DNA of 64,000 bases from RFSX01 sp965248155. GTDB lineage: Bacteria; Bacteroidota; Bacteroidia; Chitinophagales; Saprospiraceae. The position numbers and the translations under genes were made by a program. Shown one piece after another: positions 10,420-20,229 of the stretch (its first letter is position 1; each line of letters starts with the position of its first letter). Where the stretch lies: the NCBI GenBank assembly GCA_965248155.1, contig CBDFIO010000002.1, positions 1,364,001 through 1,428,000 of the forward strand, written 5' to 3'. The notes beneath the pieces were generated by a model. It was not told where the DNA came from, searched no databases, and saw nothing but the letters and a program-made list of their open reading frames with translations.

Positions 10420-13236
10420 ATGCCCAAGGATACTTCAATTAAATCTGTTTTAATCATTGGAAGTGGTCCTATTGTTATAGGTCAGGCTTGTGAATTTGAT
10501 TACTCTGGAACTCAGGCCTCACGTTCTTTGCGAGAAGAAGGAATTGAAGTCAGTTTGATTAATTCTAATCCTGCGACAATAATGACAGATCCACTCACAG
10601 CGGATCATATCTATCTCCTTCCTCTAAATGTAGAAAGCTTACGGAAAATTCTTTCCGAGAGAAAAATTGATGCTGTATTAGCGACTATGGGGGGACAAAC
10701 AGCATTAAATCTGGCTATAGAAGCTGGAAAGCAAGGACTTTGGGAAGAGTTTAATGTGAATTTAATTGGTGTAGATCTCGAGGCTATTGAATTAGCGGAA
10801 AACAGAGAAGCATTTAGAAAGCATGTCATCGATATTGGTTTGAGTGTGGCCCCATCCTTTATTGCAAATTCATTTTTGGAAGGTAAAGATGCATCCCAAA
10901 AAATTGGCTTTCCTCTTGTAATTAGACCATCATATACGCTTGGTGGCACAGGAGGAGGTTTTGTTATGGATGATTCAGAATTTGATGAAGCATTGAGAAG
11001 GGGATTGAATGCCTCTCCTACCCATGAAGTTTTAGTTGAAAAGGCTGTTTTAGGATGGAAGGAATATGAACTGGAGCTTTTAAGAGATGGAAATGATAAT
11101 GTAGTTATTATTTGTACTGTTGAGAATTTGGACCCCATGGGTATTCATACTGGTGACAGTATTACTATTGCCCCGGCCATGACATTATCTGATACTGCTT
11201 ATCAGGAGATGAGAAATCAAGCAATCAAATTAATGCGATCGCTTGGGAATTTTGCAGGTGGATGTAATGTCCAATTCGCACTTAATCCAGCAAATGAAGA
11301 TCTGATCTGTATAGAAATTAATCCGCGTGTTTCAAGGTCATCTGCGCTTGCAAGTAAAGCTACAGGATATCCAATTGCTAAAATCGCAGCAAAATTGGCT
11401 ATTGGATATAATCTCGATGAATTAAAAAATCAAATTACAAAAACTACATCAGCCTATTTTGAACCTAGTCTGGATTACGTTATAGTAAAAATGCCAAGGT
11501 GGAATTTTGAAAAATTCTATGGCTCCGATCATATCCTTGGCTTAGAGATGAAATCTGTTGGAGAGGTTATGGCTATAGGAAGGAATTTTCTTGAAGCTAT
11601 GCAGAAAGCTTGTCAGAGTCAAGAAAATAACAGAGCTGGTCTCGGTGCTGATAAAAAAGAATGGATTAAAACTGAAGATATTCTTAACAGGCTTGAAAAG
11701 GTAAGTGATGATAGAATATATCGTGTGAAAGATGCCTTGAGGTTAGGTGTTCCAGTAAACTCCGTCCATAAATTAACTTTAATTGATCCTTGGTATCTAA
11801 AACAGATTAAATATTTAGTTAAGCTTGAAAACAAGTTGCTTAGCTTTAATATACCGGAAGATATTCCGGAAGAATTCTTTAGAGAATTAAAAGTGCATGG
11901 ATATTCTGATGCTCAAATAGCATGGCTAATGAGGGTGGAAGAAAAACATGTGACCTCTCAAAGAAAAAAACTAAATATTCGAAGAACTTACAAAATGGTG
12001 GATACCTGTGCAGCAGAATTTGAGGCTCAGACTCCTTATTTCTACTCTACTTTTGATGCCGAAAATGAAAGCATCCCAAGCGATAAAAAGAAAATTGTTG
12101 TTTTGGGTTCCGGTCCAAACAGAATTGGTCAGGGTATAGAATTCGATTATTGTTGTGTACATGGTGTAATTGCTGTCAAAGAAGCAGGTTACGAGTCAAT
12201 AATGATAAATTGTAATCCTGAGACAGTTTCCACAGATTTTGATATCGCAGACAAATTATATTTTGAACCAATTTATTGGGAACATATAGAAGAGATTCTT
12301 GAATTAGAGAAGCCGGAAGGTGTTATTGTTCAATTGGGAGGGCAAACGGCCCTCAAATTGGCAGATAATATTGTAAAAGCGGGATATAAAATAATTGGGT
12401 CAGATTTTGATGCGATGGACCTTGCAGAAGATAGAGGAAGATTTTCAGATTTATTGAAAGAATTGGAAATTCCATATCCTAACTATGGAGTTGCTGAGGA
12501 TGTTGACAAGGCGATTCAAATCGCCAATAAAGTGACTTACCCTGTATTAGTCCGACCTTCTTATGTGTTAGGAGGACAAAGAATGCGTATTGTTATTAAT
12601 GATCAGGAACTCGAGCGTCATGTCTTGAGTATTTTCAAACACATGCCGGATAACAGGGTACTTATTGATCAGTTTTTAGAGCGTGCTAAAGAAGCTGAAG
12701 TTGATGCCATTTGTGATGGAGATGATGTGTTGATAATGGGAATAATGGAGCATATTGAACCGGCAGGGATTCATTCTGGTGATAGTTCAGCTGTACTACC
12801 AACTTATTCACTTTCAGATGATGTGTTAAAAATGATGCAGATCTATACCGAAAGGTTAGCAAAAGCATTAAAGATAAGGGGATTGATCAATATTCAATTC
12901 GCCATAAAAAATGAGAACGTGTATGTCATTGAGGCCAACCCAAGAGCTTCCAGAACAACACCATTTATTGCTAAAGCTTATCAGGTACCATTCTTAAACA
13001 TGGCAACACATGTGATGCTAGGAAATAAGAAGCTTAAGGATTTCGAATTTGACAAAAAACTTAAAGGATATGCTATTAAGGTTCCTGTTTTCTCATTTAG
13101 CAAATTTCCGAATGTTGACAAACAGTTGGGACCTGAAATGAAATCTACAGGTGAAGCCATTAGGTTTATTGAGGATCTTAATGACCCATTTTTCAGAAAG
13201 TTAGATTCTGAAAGAAGTATGTACTTAAGTCGCTAA
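10420..13236 (+). CDS. carB: Carbamoyl-phosphate synthase large subunit
   Basis: This subunit makes carbamoyl phosphate from bicarbonate, ATP and glutamine-derived ammonia for pyrimidine and arginine synthesis, in complex with CarA in the cytoplasm. Both ATP-grasp halves are present. The first opens with VLIIGSGPIVIGQACEFDYSG and the second (about residue 555) with VVLGSGPNRIGQGIEFDYC. Metal and phosphate-binding segments such as EINPRVSRSSALASKATGYP and EANPRASRTTPFIAKAYQVP are intact, and the oligomerisation region lies between the halves. At 938 aa it ends after MYLSR and lacks most of the C-terminal allosteric MGS-like domain of the roughly 1070-aa enterobacterial enzyme. To my knowledge a form near 940-950 aa is usual in this phylum. 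carA is not in the window. Confidence 0.97.
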   Translation: MPKDTSIKSVLIIGSGPIVIGQACEFDYSGTQASRSLREEGIEVSLINSNPATIMTDPLTADHIYLLPLNVESLRKILSERKIDAVLATMGGQTALNLAIEAGKQGLWEEFNVNLIGVDLEAIELAENREAFRKHVIDIGLSVAPSFIANSFLEGKDASQKIGFPLVIRPSYTLGGTGGGFVMDDSEFDEALRRGLNASPTHEVLVEKAVLGWKEYELELLRDGNDNVVIICTVENLDPMGIHTGDSITIAPAMTLSDTAYQEMRNQAIKLMRSLGNFAGGCNVQFALNPANEDLICIEINPRVSRSSALASKATGYPIAKIAAKLAIGYNLDELKNQITKTTSAYFEPSLDYVIVKMPRWNFEKFYGSDHILGLEMKSVGEVMAIGRNFLEAMQKACQSQENNRAGLGADKKEWIKTEDILNRLEKVSDDRIYRVKDALRLGVPVNSVHKLTLIDPWYLKQIKYLVKLENKLLSFNIPEDIPEEFFRELKVHGYSDAQIAWLMRVEEKHVTSQRKKLNIRRTYKMVDTCAAEFEAQTPYFYSTFDAENESIPSDKKKIVVLGSGPNRIGQGIEFDYCCVHGVIAVKEAGYESIMINCNPETVSTDFDIADKLYFEPIYWEHIEEILELEKPEGVIVQLGGQTALKLADNIVKAGYKIIGSDFDAMDLAEDRGRFSDLLKELEIPYPNYGVAEDVDKAIQIANKVTYPVLVRPSYVLGGQRMRIVINDQELERHVLSIFKHMPDNRVLIDQFLERAKEAEVDAICDGDDVLIMGIMEHIEPAGIHSGDSSAVLPTYSLSDDVLKMMQIYTERLAKALKIRGLINIQFAIKNENVYVIEANPRASRTTPFIAKAYQVPFLNMATHVMLGNKKLKDFEFDKKLKGYAIKVPVFSFSKFPNVDKQLGPEMKSTGEAIRFIEDLNDPFFRKLDSERSMYLSR

Positions 13237-13255
13237 ACAGATAGAATCTAAATTT

Positions 13256-13765
13256 CTAAAGACCCAGTTTGGCTTTGACAAGATTGCTTACATCAGAGTT
13301 CTCATCTGCAAATAGAACAAATCCCGAGCTATAGTCGAAGATATAGTCAAATCCATTTTCAGAAGCTACATCATCAATTGCTGTTAGAATTTTAGTCCTA
13401 AGTGGACTTAACAGGTCCTCGCTTTTCTTAAGGATTTTCTGTTGACTATCCTGTTCGAATGCTAAAATGCTTGCTTCTTCTTCTTTTAATTTAGCTCCTT
13501 CTACCTCTAATTGCTTAGGAGAAATGTCTCCCTGAGCTTGTCTGTTTTCAAGATCCGCGTATTTGTTCTGCAAAGCTTTTAACATCTCCTGCCCTTTCTT
13601 TTGCAATTGGGTTCTGAATGTCTCAATATTAGAATTGGCTTCTTTGACTTCAGGTATTTCTTGAATAAGAACTTGGGTATTAATATATCCAAACTTCTGG
13701 GCACCTAGCTCTGAAAAAGTTATAATGCTAAGTGCTAAGGTCAGTACGTAAAAGTGTTTTCTCAT
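13256..13765 (-). CDS. OmpH/Skp-family periplasmic chaperone (distal copy)
   Basis: This 169-aa protein starts with a signal peptide (FYVLTLALSIITFSELGAQ) and has a long charged coiled coil (about residues 40-110), followed by the family's C-terminal ITAIDDVASENGFDYIFDYS segment. Skp-type proteins hold unfolded outer-membrane proteins in the periplasm. A paralogue (14853-15392) lies upstream on the same strand, the usual tandem ompH pair of Bacteroidota. An IS1595 element now separates them, its edge 9 bp before this gene's ATG, so cotranscription and the native ribosome-binding region have been disturbed. Convergent with carB, 19 bp apart. Confidence 0.9.
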   Translation of the reverse strand: MRKHFYVLTLALSIITFSELGAQKFGYINTQVLIQEIPEVKEANSNIETFRTQLQKKGQEMLKALQNKYADLENRQAQGDISPKQLEVEGAKLKEEEASILAFEQDSQQKILKKSEDLLSPLRTKILTAIDDVASENGFDYIFDYSSGFVLFADENSDVSNLVKAKLGL

Positions 13766-13774
13766 TTAATTTTA

Positions 13775-14822
13775 TATGACTATCGGATTAATTACATATT
13801 TACCTCCCATTTTACAGATACAGAGTTAGTTACAACTCTATCGAATACAGAATTGAAGTATTTTCTATTAAACTTATAGCAGAACTCATCGAGATAACTT
13901 TGCAGATATTGCTCACCAATGGAATGATGCACATCTAACAGCAATCTTTTGGCATTGCTTATGACTATATGAACCCAAGGCAGAATTTTACGAGTCTCTT
14001 TCTTGTCCTTTATTACCACAGCTTTATGGTCAGTGAGGCTGTTTGCTAAATCATTATAGTTATTAGCTCCGTCTGTTATTGCAGATGTTTTTGTATCAAT
14101 AGCTTGTTCTACTTGTGCATTGGTGCTTTCTTTGCTAAGGTCATCTAGTAATTTCATTTTAATGTATCTCACTTTTTTATTGGTTTTGTGCCTGTATTTT
14201 TTAGTAGGTTCCACAGATATTGATTCAGCCATAACCAATACTATTGCTTGCTTTTGACTTCCTTTACCTCTCTTATATTTTCCATCATTGTTTTCTAATT
14301 CTATTACGGTTTGATCTCGTCTTTCTTTGTTGGGAACTATTTCAAAGAAACCTTCATCAAGTTCAACTTGATTACCAAGAAGATAATTATCATCTCGCCT
14401 ACCCATAGAGTGACGTATTTTATGAAGCATATACCAAATAGGCTCATAATAGGGATGACCTAACTGTCTTTGTATTTCTAATGCAGAAAAACTCTTTTTT
14501 GTGCTGGTAAGCATCATCATTCCAAAATACCAATAGTAGTAGGGTAGCTGAGATTTATGTAGTAATGTTCCACTACGTAAAGTCGTTCTAAACTTACAGG
14601 ATTTACATTGGTATTGACTTCTTGTGGATAGCCAATAATGCTCTTGAGATTGGCAACGCTTACAAATAACTCCTTGTCTATCTCTTTCTGCTTTAAAGTG
14701 AGCTTTGCAGCTTGCTTCATCTGGATACTTTTTGAAAAAATCTTGTAACTTCATAACTAAGTGTCTAATAATTAGAAAGATACGAAATTATAGTGTCTTG
14801 TGCAAGCAATCCGATAGTCATA
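13775..14822 (-). mobile_element. IS1595-family insertion sequence with intact target duplication
   Basis: The 1048-bp element has perfect 15-bp terminal inverted repeats (TATGACTATCGGATT at 13775, its complement ending at 14822) and is flanked by an exact 8-bp direct repeat TAATTTTA at 13767-13774 and 14823-14830. An 8-bp duplication is typical of IS1595. The clean duplication and intact transposase indicate a recent single insertion between the tandem ompH genes. Confidence 0.95.
13792..14754 (-). CDS. IS1595-family (ISXO2-like) transposase
   Basis: The 320-aa protein has an N-terminal zinc ribbon (CKRCQSQEHYW with a second CKSC pair, residues about 31-57) followed by the ISXO2-like catalytic domain. 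Acidic residues are visible at QVELDEGFFEI and in ITDGANNYNDL, and the family's C-terminal block is present as HIVISNAKRLLLDVHHSIG followed by YLDEFCYKFNRK. In this family the third catalytic position is usually Asn or Glu, consistent with the SNAK segment. Full length, no frameshift, so likely functional. Confidence 0.93.
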   Translation of the reverse strand: MKLQDFFKKYPDEASCKAHFKAERDRQGVICKRCQSQEHYWLSTRSQYQCKSCKFRTTLRSGTLLHKSQLPYYYWYFGMMMLTSTKKSFSALEIQRQLGHPYYEPIWYMLHKIRHSMGRRDDNYLLGNQVELDEGFFEIVPNKERRDQTVIELENNDGKYKRGKGSQKQAIVLVMAESISVEPTKKYRHKTNKKVRYIKMKLLDDLSKESTNAQVEQAIDTKTSAITDGANNYNDLANSLTDHKAVVIKDKKETRKILPWVHIVISNAKRLLLDVHHSIGEQYLQSYLDEFCYKFNRKYFNSVFDRVVTNSVSVKWEVNM

Positions 14823-14852
14823 TAATTTTAATTTTAAAAATGCTAAAGTACA

Positions 14853-15392
14853 TCAATTTCTAATTCCTAGCTCTCTGGCGATCTCTTCAGTCTTATCATA
14901 TTCATCATTAGCAAATAATAATCCTGTTGATCCGGCCTTGTCGAATATTATATCATATCCTTTTACTTCTGCATAATTCTGAATTGCAGAAAAGACTTGA
15001 TCTTGAATAGGACTAACTAATTCTTGTCTTCTTCTAAAAAGATCTCCTTCTGGTCCAAAGCGTTTCTTTTGTAAATCTCTAACTTCCTTTTCTCTATTCA
15101 TTATTTCCTCTTCTCTTTCAATTTTCACTTCTTCACTCAACAAAACCTGCTCCGCTTGGTACTTATTATACATACTTTTTATTTTATCATACTCTTGCGA
15201 AATCTCCTGTCTCCATTGTGCAGATACTTTATCCACTTCCTCCTGAGCTGTTTGATAATCTTTCAGATTCTCCAATATTTGAGACACATCCACTACCGCC
15301 ACTCTTTGGCCAAACATTGAAAAACTTAAAAACAGGGATAGAATCATTGGTAAAATTGCCTTCTTAATCATTGTCATTTGTTTTAATATCAT
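14853..15392 (-). CDS. OmpH/Skp-family periplasmic chaperone (proximal copy)
   Basis: This 179-aa protein has a signal peptide (ILPMILSLFLSFSMFGQ), a coiled-coil middle rich in Glu, Lys and Gln (residues about 45-125) and the conserved tail GYDIIFDKAGSTGLLFANDEYD. As a Skp-like chaperone it should act in the periplasm on outer-membrane proteins delivered to the BAM machinery. It is the upstream member of a tandem pair with the gene at 13256-13765. ATG codons occur at both 15392 and 15374 (MTMIKKAILP); the second would give a more typical signal peptide. Confidence 0.9.
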   Translation of the reverse strand: MILKQMTMIKKAILPMILSLFLSFSMFGQRVAVVDVSQILENLKDYQTAQEEVDKVSAQWRQEISQEYDKIKSMYNKYQAEQVLLSEEVKIEREEEIMNREKEVRDLQKKRFGPEGDLFRRRQELVSPIQDQVFSAIQNYAEVKGYDIIFDKAGSTGLLFANDEYDKTEEIARELGIRN

Positions 15393-15480
15393 TTAATACT
15401 CTACATAATGAATACAATTTCAATAAAATTGTATCCCACCTTTACTTATTTAACTATTGTTTAACTGCTATTCTTATAGA

Positions 15481-15515
15481 AAAAAAAAAAAGAGACCCAA
15501 AAATAAGTCCCTTTT
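15481..15515 (-). terminator. Rho-independent terminator after the T9SS adhesin gene
   Basis: Read on the minus strand, AAAGGGAC and GTCTCTTT pair across a 10-nt loop and are followed by a run of 12 T residues. It sits about 20 bp past the stop of the adhesin gene and upstream of the ompH pair. Confidence 0.75.
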
Positions 15516-15536
15516 CGTAATTTTTCTCTGTTTGGA

Positions 15537-18500
15537 TTAATCTATAATAATCATTTTATGTTCATAAATTGATTTCTGAGTTTTCATCTTAATATATACC
15601 ACCCCTCGTATATTGAACCTGCTTCTTTCAATCTCTAAGGAATTGATCCCTGATTCATAATACTCACTTTTCTTTGAAATGAGATTACCATTTAGATCAT
15701 AAAATTCCCATTCTACTTTACCTTCATTCTCCAACTCAAATAAAATTTCTGATCTTTCAACCCATGGGTTTGGATTCACAGAAATAATTCTGGTTTTATC
15801 AACTAAACTATAATCCAGTTTAACATCAATAAGCTGATCAAAGCCGCGATAAGCTTGCAGTGGAGTAATTTTTGATGAAAGAGTAAATATATCTTGAGAA
15901 CTAATTTCCTTCTTAGTTCTTAATTTAATCTCGAATAACAATTCATCTTCATCTCTTGACTGTACTTCAAAATCGTTATAACTAAAACTCATCCACCCTT
16001 GATCTTGATTTGAAAGATTGAAGTGTTTGCTTGCATCAAGATCTATTGATTTTGCTTCGATATTGACTATTTCAATGACTTCAGGATTAAACTCTAAGGT
16101 TCCTTGCATTCCGGATATATCAGAATAACCAGAACCAAAAACTTTTATTGTTCCGAGCTCGCCTGATTTCATTATTTGCTCTTCAATTTTTAAAGTTAAT
16201 TTTCTAGCTAAGGAAGTTTCATCTTCACTTAAGTTAGAATTAGCAATTACATCATTGTTAACATCTCCGATTTTAACTCCAACAAAATCGATTAACATAT
16301 CTGCATTCAGACTATCGATGCTATAATCTTCAGGGAATTCTTCAAACCATGGATCTGATAATTCTGGAAAATCATATTGTGAATCTACAAATCTCCAACT
16401 TGTATTATCAGGGAGTCCCTCGTTTATACCTAAAATTAATTTCCTCAATTCGATTAAATCTCTGGCAGTAATGTGATCACTCCTATTAATATCGGCTGCT
16501 ATGAGTTTGTAAGGACTGTTCAATCTTTCAAGTGCAAATATATGCCTTTGAATAAGCACTAAATCCAAAGTCGTGACGCCATTTAAGAAATCATTATTCT
16601 TTTTAGGAGTTATAAGATACGTTCCTCCCATTGGCATATTCTCAAATGAATACTCCCCTGAAATATCTGTAGTATCTTCTATTATCGGAATACCTAGATC
16701 TACTTTTACATCCTCCACCTTCTCCCCTATATCAGTATAGATGTTTCCTTTTATAGTTACTAGATCATCAGCTGGTTCACAGATGTCTTGATTATTATTA
16801 TCCTGTACAATTACAAACGTGCTGCAATAATCTTGAGCACCTGTTATTACATCTGTTACCCATAAATTTATTGAAACAATGCCAATGTCAGCACATGTGA
16901 ATAATCTGCTTCTTATGCTTGTGTCTTTCTCCAAACTTAAAATAATAGGATTACTACAACTATGATAAGATCCACCATCAAGATCATTTGCCCAGAGAGT
17001 CGCTTGTTCATCATCAAGAACTCCATCATTATTTAAATCGACTGGTGTTAGATTTACAGCAAATCCATTGATACAAATCGGACTTGGTGCTTTTGTACTT
17101 CTAATCTCAATTTCCTGAATTTCAAAATCAAAATTTCCGCAGCCATCAGATACTGTCCATTCGATTAGATATGTTCCAAATTCGAGAATTGTTTCAATCG
17201 TATGGGATGATCCGATGGCAATTGTATCTCCTCCAATATTTCTAATTATATAAATACATCTCCATGTACACAATCTATATTCTGGGTTTCAAATATCATT
17301 GATTCTATATCATCAAGAACCGGAGCAATAGAATTATTTAATGTGAGAATTTGAGGATTTGTGATAGTCCAGCTTTCAAATTGCCCATTTATCTGGCTAC
17401 ACCAGTTGATTATTGTCCAAGTTCTTTCAATATAAGCACATTGTCCATTTCCGGAGAGGGATTCAAAGAATTGATCTTCATAATCAAATCCTAATAAAGT
17501 GCATTCATCGTCATTGTTGATAAAGCTAGGGTATCCAAATTCTTCTGGTAAATTACTTGGATTTAAATCAGAAACCGAACATCCATTTTGAATATCATAA
17601 TCAAATGGCCATGTTATATCCGCTTCGGTAAATGGCGTAGAATTTCTCACTTCAATGTATTGGACGCATGAAGATTCAATACCTCCATTAAGATCCCTTA
17701 TTTCAAATTTTCTAATAATAGACCCTATTCCACATTGATTGATATCTGAATCAACAATTTCATAAACGTTTTGTATGTCAGGACAATTATCTATCACGTT
17801 AACATCACCAAATGAGATTGACAAATTGGCAAGATCGAACCCAATACCACATTCCACAGTAAAATCATCAGGACAACTTAAGATTGCCGGAATTTTATCC
17901 TGAACATTCACTCTTACCATACACTCATTGTAGTTCCCGGCATTATCTGTAACTCTGAAAATGACCATAACTTCATTGCCAACATCCTCGCAGCAGAAAC
18001 TTACACTTGAATTGAAACTTGTGTCAATTGCAAGACACAATGTATCCATCCTTCGAACTTGGAAGTCTTGAATACCACATTCATCCCAACTGCCATCATC
18101 AAAACTTGACGCAAATACTTCTGCTCTACCATCTAGTTCGATTGAAACAACGGTGTTAGGTTCGCATATTGCAACTGGCTCTCTCATATCATCAACATCA
18201 ACATTGAATTGACAAGAACTAGAATTGTAACATTCATCTGAGACGATGTATGTAATTATATTACTACCAGATGGCAATTCTATTTCACCACCATTCTGAT
18301 TTAATACTCCGTAAGGATATTCTATACTTACTATTATTTCATGGCCACAAGCATCGAAAGCTGATATCGCCGGAATGTCAGCAACACCTACACAGTTGTC
18401 GACGGTACTCACTGTAAAGTCTTCTGGACATTCAAAATATGGCGCTTCATTATCAATTATTTCTATTAATTGAACTGCTCCTGTTGTATTTTCAGCGCTA

Positions 18501-18635
18501 CACCACCATTCCCTAATTTCCCATGTTCTGATAATCTTTCTAATACAAGATATTTCAGGTAATTCAACATCGGTATAACTTACAATTGCACTACAGATTT
18601 CTTGATTAATCCCTGGAATTAATGGAACTCCTACT
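15537..18635 (-). pseudogene. T9SS-exported multidomain adhesin with dockerin- and cohesin-like parts, 5'-truncated and frameshifted
   Basis: The coding frame runs uninterrupted from the edge of IS3 copy 2 at 18635, so the N-terminus is lost. It shifts frame near 17250-17265: one frame ends QNIDCVHGDVFI and the next resumes IIRNIGGDTIAIG. The first 600 or so residues are Ig/HYR-like repeats (APYFECPEDFTVS, PAILSCPDDFTVECG). Next come a carboxypeptidase-regulatory-like segment (VKVDLGIPIIEDTTDISGEY), a dockerin-like calcium module (IAADINRSDHITARDLIELR), a cohesin-like beta domain (MQGTLEFNPEVIEIVNIEA) and a C-terminal type A T9SS sorting domain (ISVNPNPWVERSEI ... YIKMKTQKSIYEHKMIIID). This is a secreted adhesin or scaffold remnant, probably non-functional. 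Dockerin and cohesin assignments rest on motif appearance only. Confidence 0.8.
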
Positions 18636-18675
18636 TGTAGGTCTTCAAACCAAAGTGGACAATAAGTGAATAAAA

Positions 18676-19659
18676 TTAAGTTACACTTTTAAAAGTTAAA
18701 TTGAAATATTTTTGTCTGCGTTTTTTAAATGTTTTGTGTTTACATAATTTTCTTCTCTTCAGTTTTTCTTCTTTTAATCCATAATAAACATCTGCTGGTG
18801 TCAAGTTTTGTAAAGATTCATGATATCTGTGATGGTTATAATATTTTACAAATTGTGAAAGAGGAAAACTCAATTCACCTGGGCTGTAATAATGATCCAG
18901 TTTAATTACATTTTTCATCGTTCTGTGATACCTTTCAATCTTGCCTTGCGTTTGAGGATGACCAGGTCTTCCTCTCACATGTTTAATTTTGTAATCATCC
19001 AAATAAGAGCTCAACTCTTGACTTAAATAACAAGATCCATTATCAGATAATAACTTAGGCGGTTTATTCAAATTTACATTTGGATGGTTTAATGCCTGAT
19101 TCAAAGTATTTTTTACATCAAGGGTTTTCATCGTTGAGCACAACTCCCAACTTATAATGTACCTAGAATAATCATCTAATATAGTCGATAGGTAATACCA
19201 TCCCCAGCCAATGATTTTGAAATAAGTAAAATCAGTTTGCCACATTTGATTGACAGTTGTTGTTTTGTCTTTAAATTCATCTGCGGCAGATATCAGATCA
19301 TAATGAGGAGGGTTTATCAGTCCAGCAGATTTCAATATTCTGTAAACACTGCTTTCGCTTATAAAGTATTGATTCTCATCAGTATACCTGCAAGCCAATT
19401 CTCTACAAGAAAGCTCTGAAACTTCCAGTGCCAGATTCAATATATTAGACCTGATCCGATCAGGAATCTTGTTCCAATAGTGCTTCCTTGTACTTTTCTT
19501 TTCCTCTAATCCTACAATTCCATTTTCCCGATATTTCGTATACCAGTTGTAAAAGGTTGATTTGTGAATACCAATTTCCTTGAGAGTTCTTCTAACACTC
19601 CATTCGGATTGCTCAACCAGCCTAATCAGTTCCATCTTTTCTTTTGCTGTAAATCGCAT
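18676..19659 (-). CDS. IS3-family transposase OrfB (copy 2)
   Basis: This is the catalytic part of the transposase: an HTH region (STFYNWYTKYRENG), then an rve-type integrase core with DDE residues in WQTDFTYF, LLSDNGSCY and QGKIERYHR. The listed ATG (MRFTAKEK) is not the real start. By analogy with the family, it is translated as an OrfAB fusion through -1 slippage at the A7G run (plus-strand T run 19694-19700), giving NRVLKKKLEWSK instead of OrfA's KKSLNGVK end. One residue (Thr in WYTKYRE) differs from copies 1 and 3. Confidence 0.93.
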   Translation of the reverse strand: MRFTAKEKMELIRLVEQSEWSVRRTLKEIGIHKSTFYNWYTKYRENGIVGLEEKKSTRKHYWNKIPDRIRSNILNLALEVSELSCRELACRYTDENQYFISESSVYRILKSAGLINPPHYDLISAADEFKDKTTTVNQMWQTDFTYFKIIGWGWYYLSTILDDYSRYIISWELCSTMKTLDVKNTLNQALNHPNVNLNKPPKLLSDNGSCYLSQELSSYLDDYKIKHVRGRPGHPQTQGKIERYHRTMKNVIKLDHYYSPGELSFPLSQFVKYYNHHRYHESLQNLTPADVYYGLKEEKLKRRKLCKHKTFKKRRQKYFNLTFKSVT

Positions 19660-19673
19660 ATACTTCTTGAATT

Positions 19674-20024
19674 TTATTTTACTCCATTCAAGCTTTTTTT
19701 AAGCACACGATTTTTTAGAGTAAGTTCTGCTACTACCTCTTTAAGGTCTTGATTTTCTGTCTTTAGATGTTGAACTTCTGAAGTATTGGCTTCACGTTCT
19801 GTGTCTCCCTTTAAACGTTTCTTCCCTGCTTCCATGAAATCTTTACTCCACTTATAATATAGTGGTTGTGAAATCTCTTCTCTTCTACAAAGAGAAGCAA
19901 CGCTTTGTTCTCCTCTTAATCCTTCAATGACTATTCTAATCTTTTCTTCTGTAGAAAATTTACGTCTTGTCCTTCTTTTTACATCTCGGACATAAGATTC
20001 TGCTGATTTGTTTTTCTTGTTCAT
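19674..20024 (-). CDS. IS3-family transposase OrfA (copy 2)
   Basis: The 116-aa DNA-binding half has a helix-turn-helix (RRKFSTEEKIRIVIEGLRG ... SLCRREEISQPLYYKWS) and a leucine-zipper-like coiled coil (LKTENQDLKEVVAELTLKN) that in this family mediates multimerisation. It ends KKSLNGVK just after the slippery A7G sequence that allows read-through into OrfB by -1 frameshift. Unlike copy 1 it has no internal stop. Confidence 0.92.
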   Translation of the reverse strand: MNKKNKSAESYVRDVKRRTRRKFSTEEKIRIVIEGLRGEQSVASLCRREEISQPLYYKWSKDFMEAGKKRLKGDTEREANTSEVQHLKTENQDLKEVVAELTLKNRVLKKSLNGVK

Positions 20025-20229
20025 AATAAAGTGAATTTAATAGTTATGTATAACTTAATTTTATTCACTTAATGGTCCACTTTTATTTGACGATTTACAT
20101 CAAAGAAACAAAGCCCCCAACTCATTTCTTATTATAATTTGGCTGAGCAGTTGTATATTAGTGAATTAAACAAATAGATAAATATTTGTGTAAGTTTGTT
20201 ATTATGTGGGCTTAAAAATTAAATATAGT

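Larger units (their letters stand above)
18636..20099 (-). mobile_element. IS3-family insertion sequence, copy 2 (intact)
   Basis: The 1464-bp element has the same ends as copy 1 (TGTAGGTC ... GATTTACA) and near-identical sequence. Flanks are ACT on the left and TCA on the right, so no target duplication is visible. It separates a truncated adhesin gene from katG, whose base composition is unlike its surroundings. Confidence 0.95.

Noticed and set aside
10420..13236. CarB appears about 130 residues short at the C-terminus
   Set aside because: The frame ends cleanly with no frameshift, and a form of 940-950 aa without the full MGS-like domain is, to my knowledge, usual in Bacteroidota.
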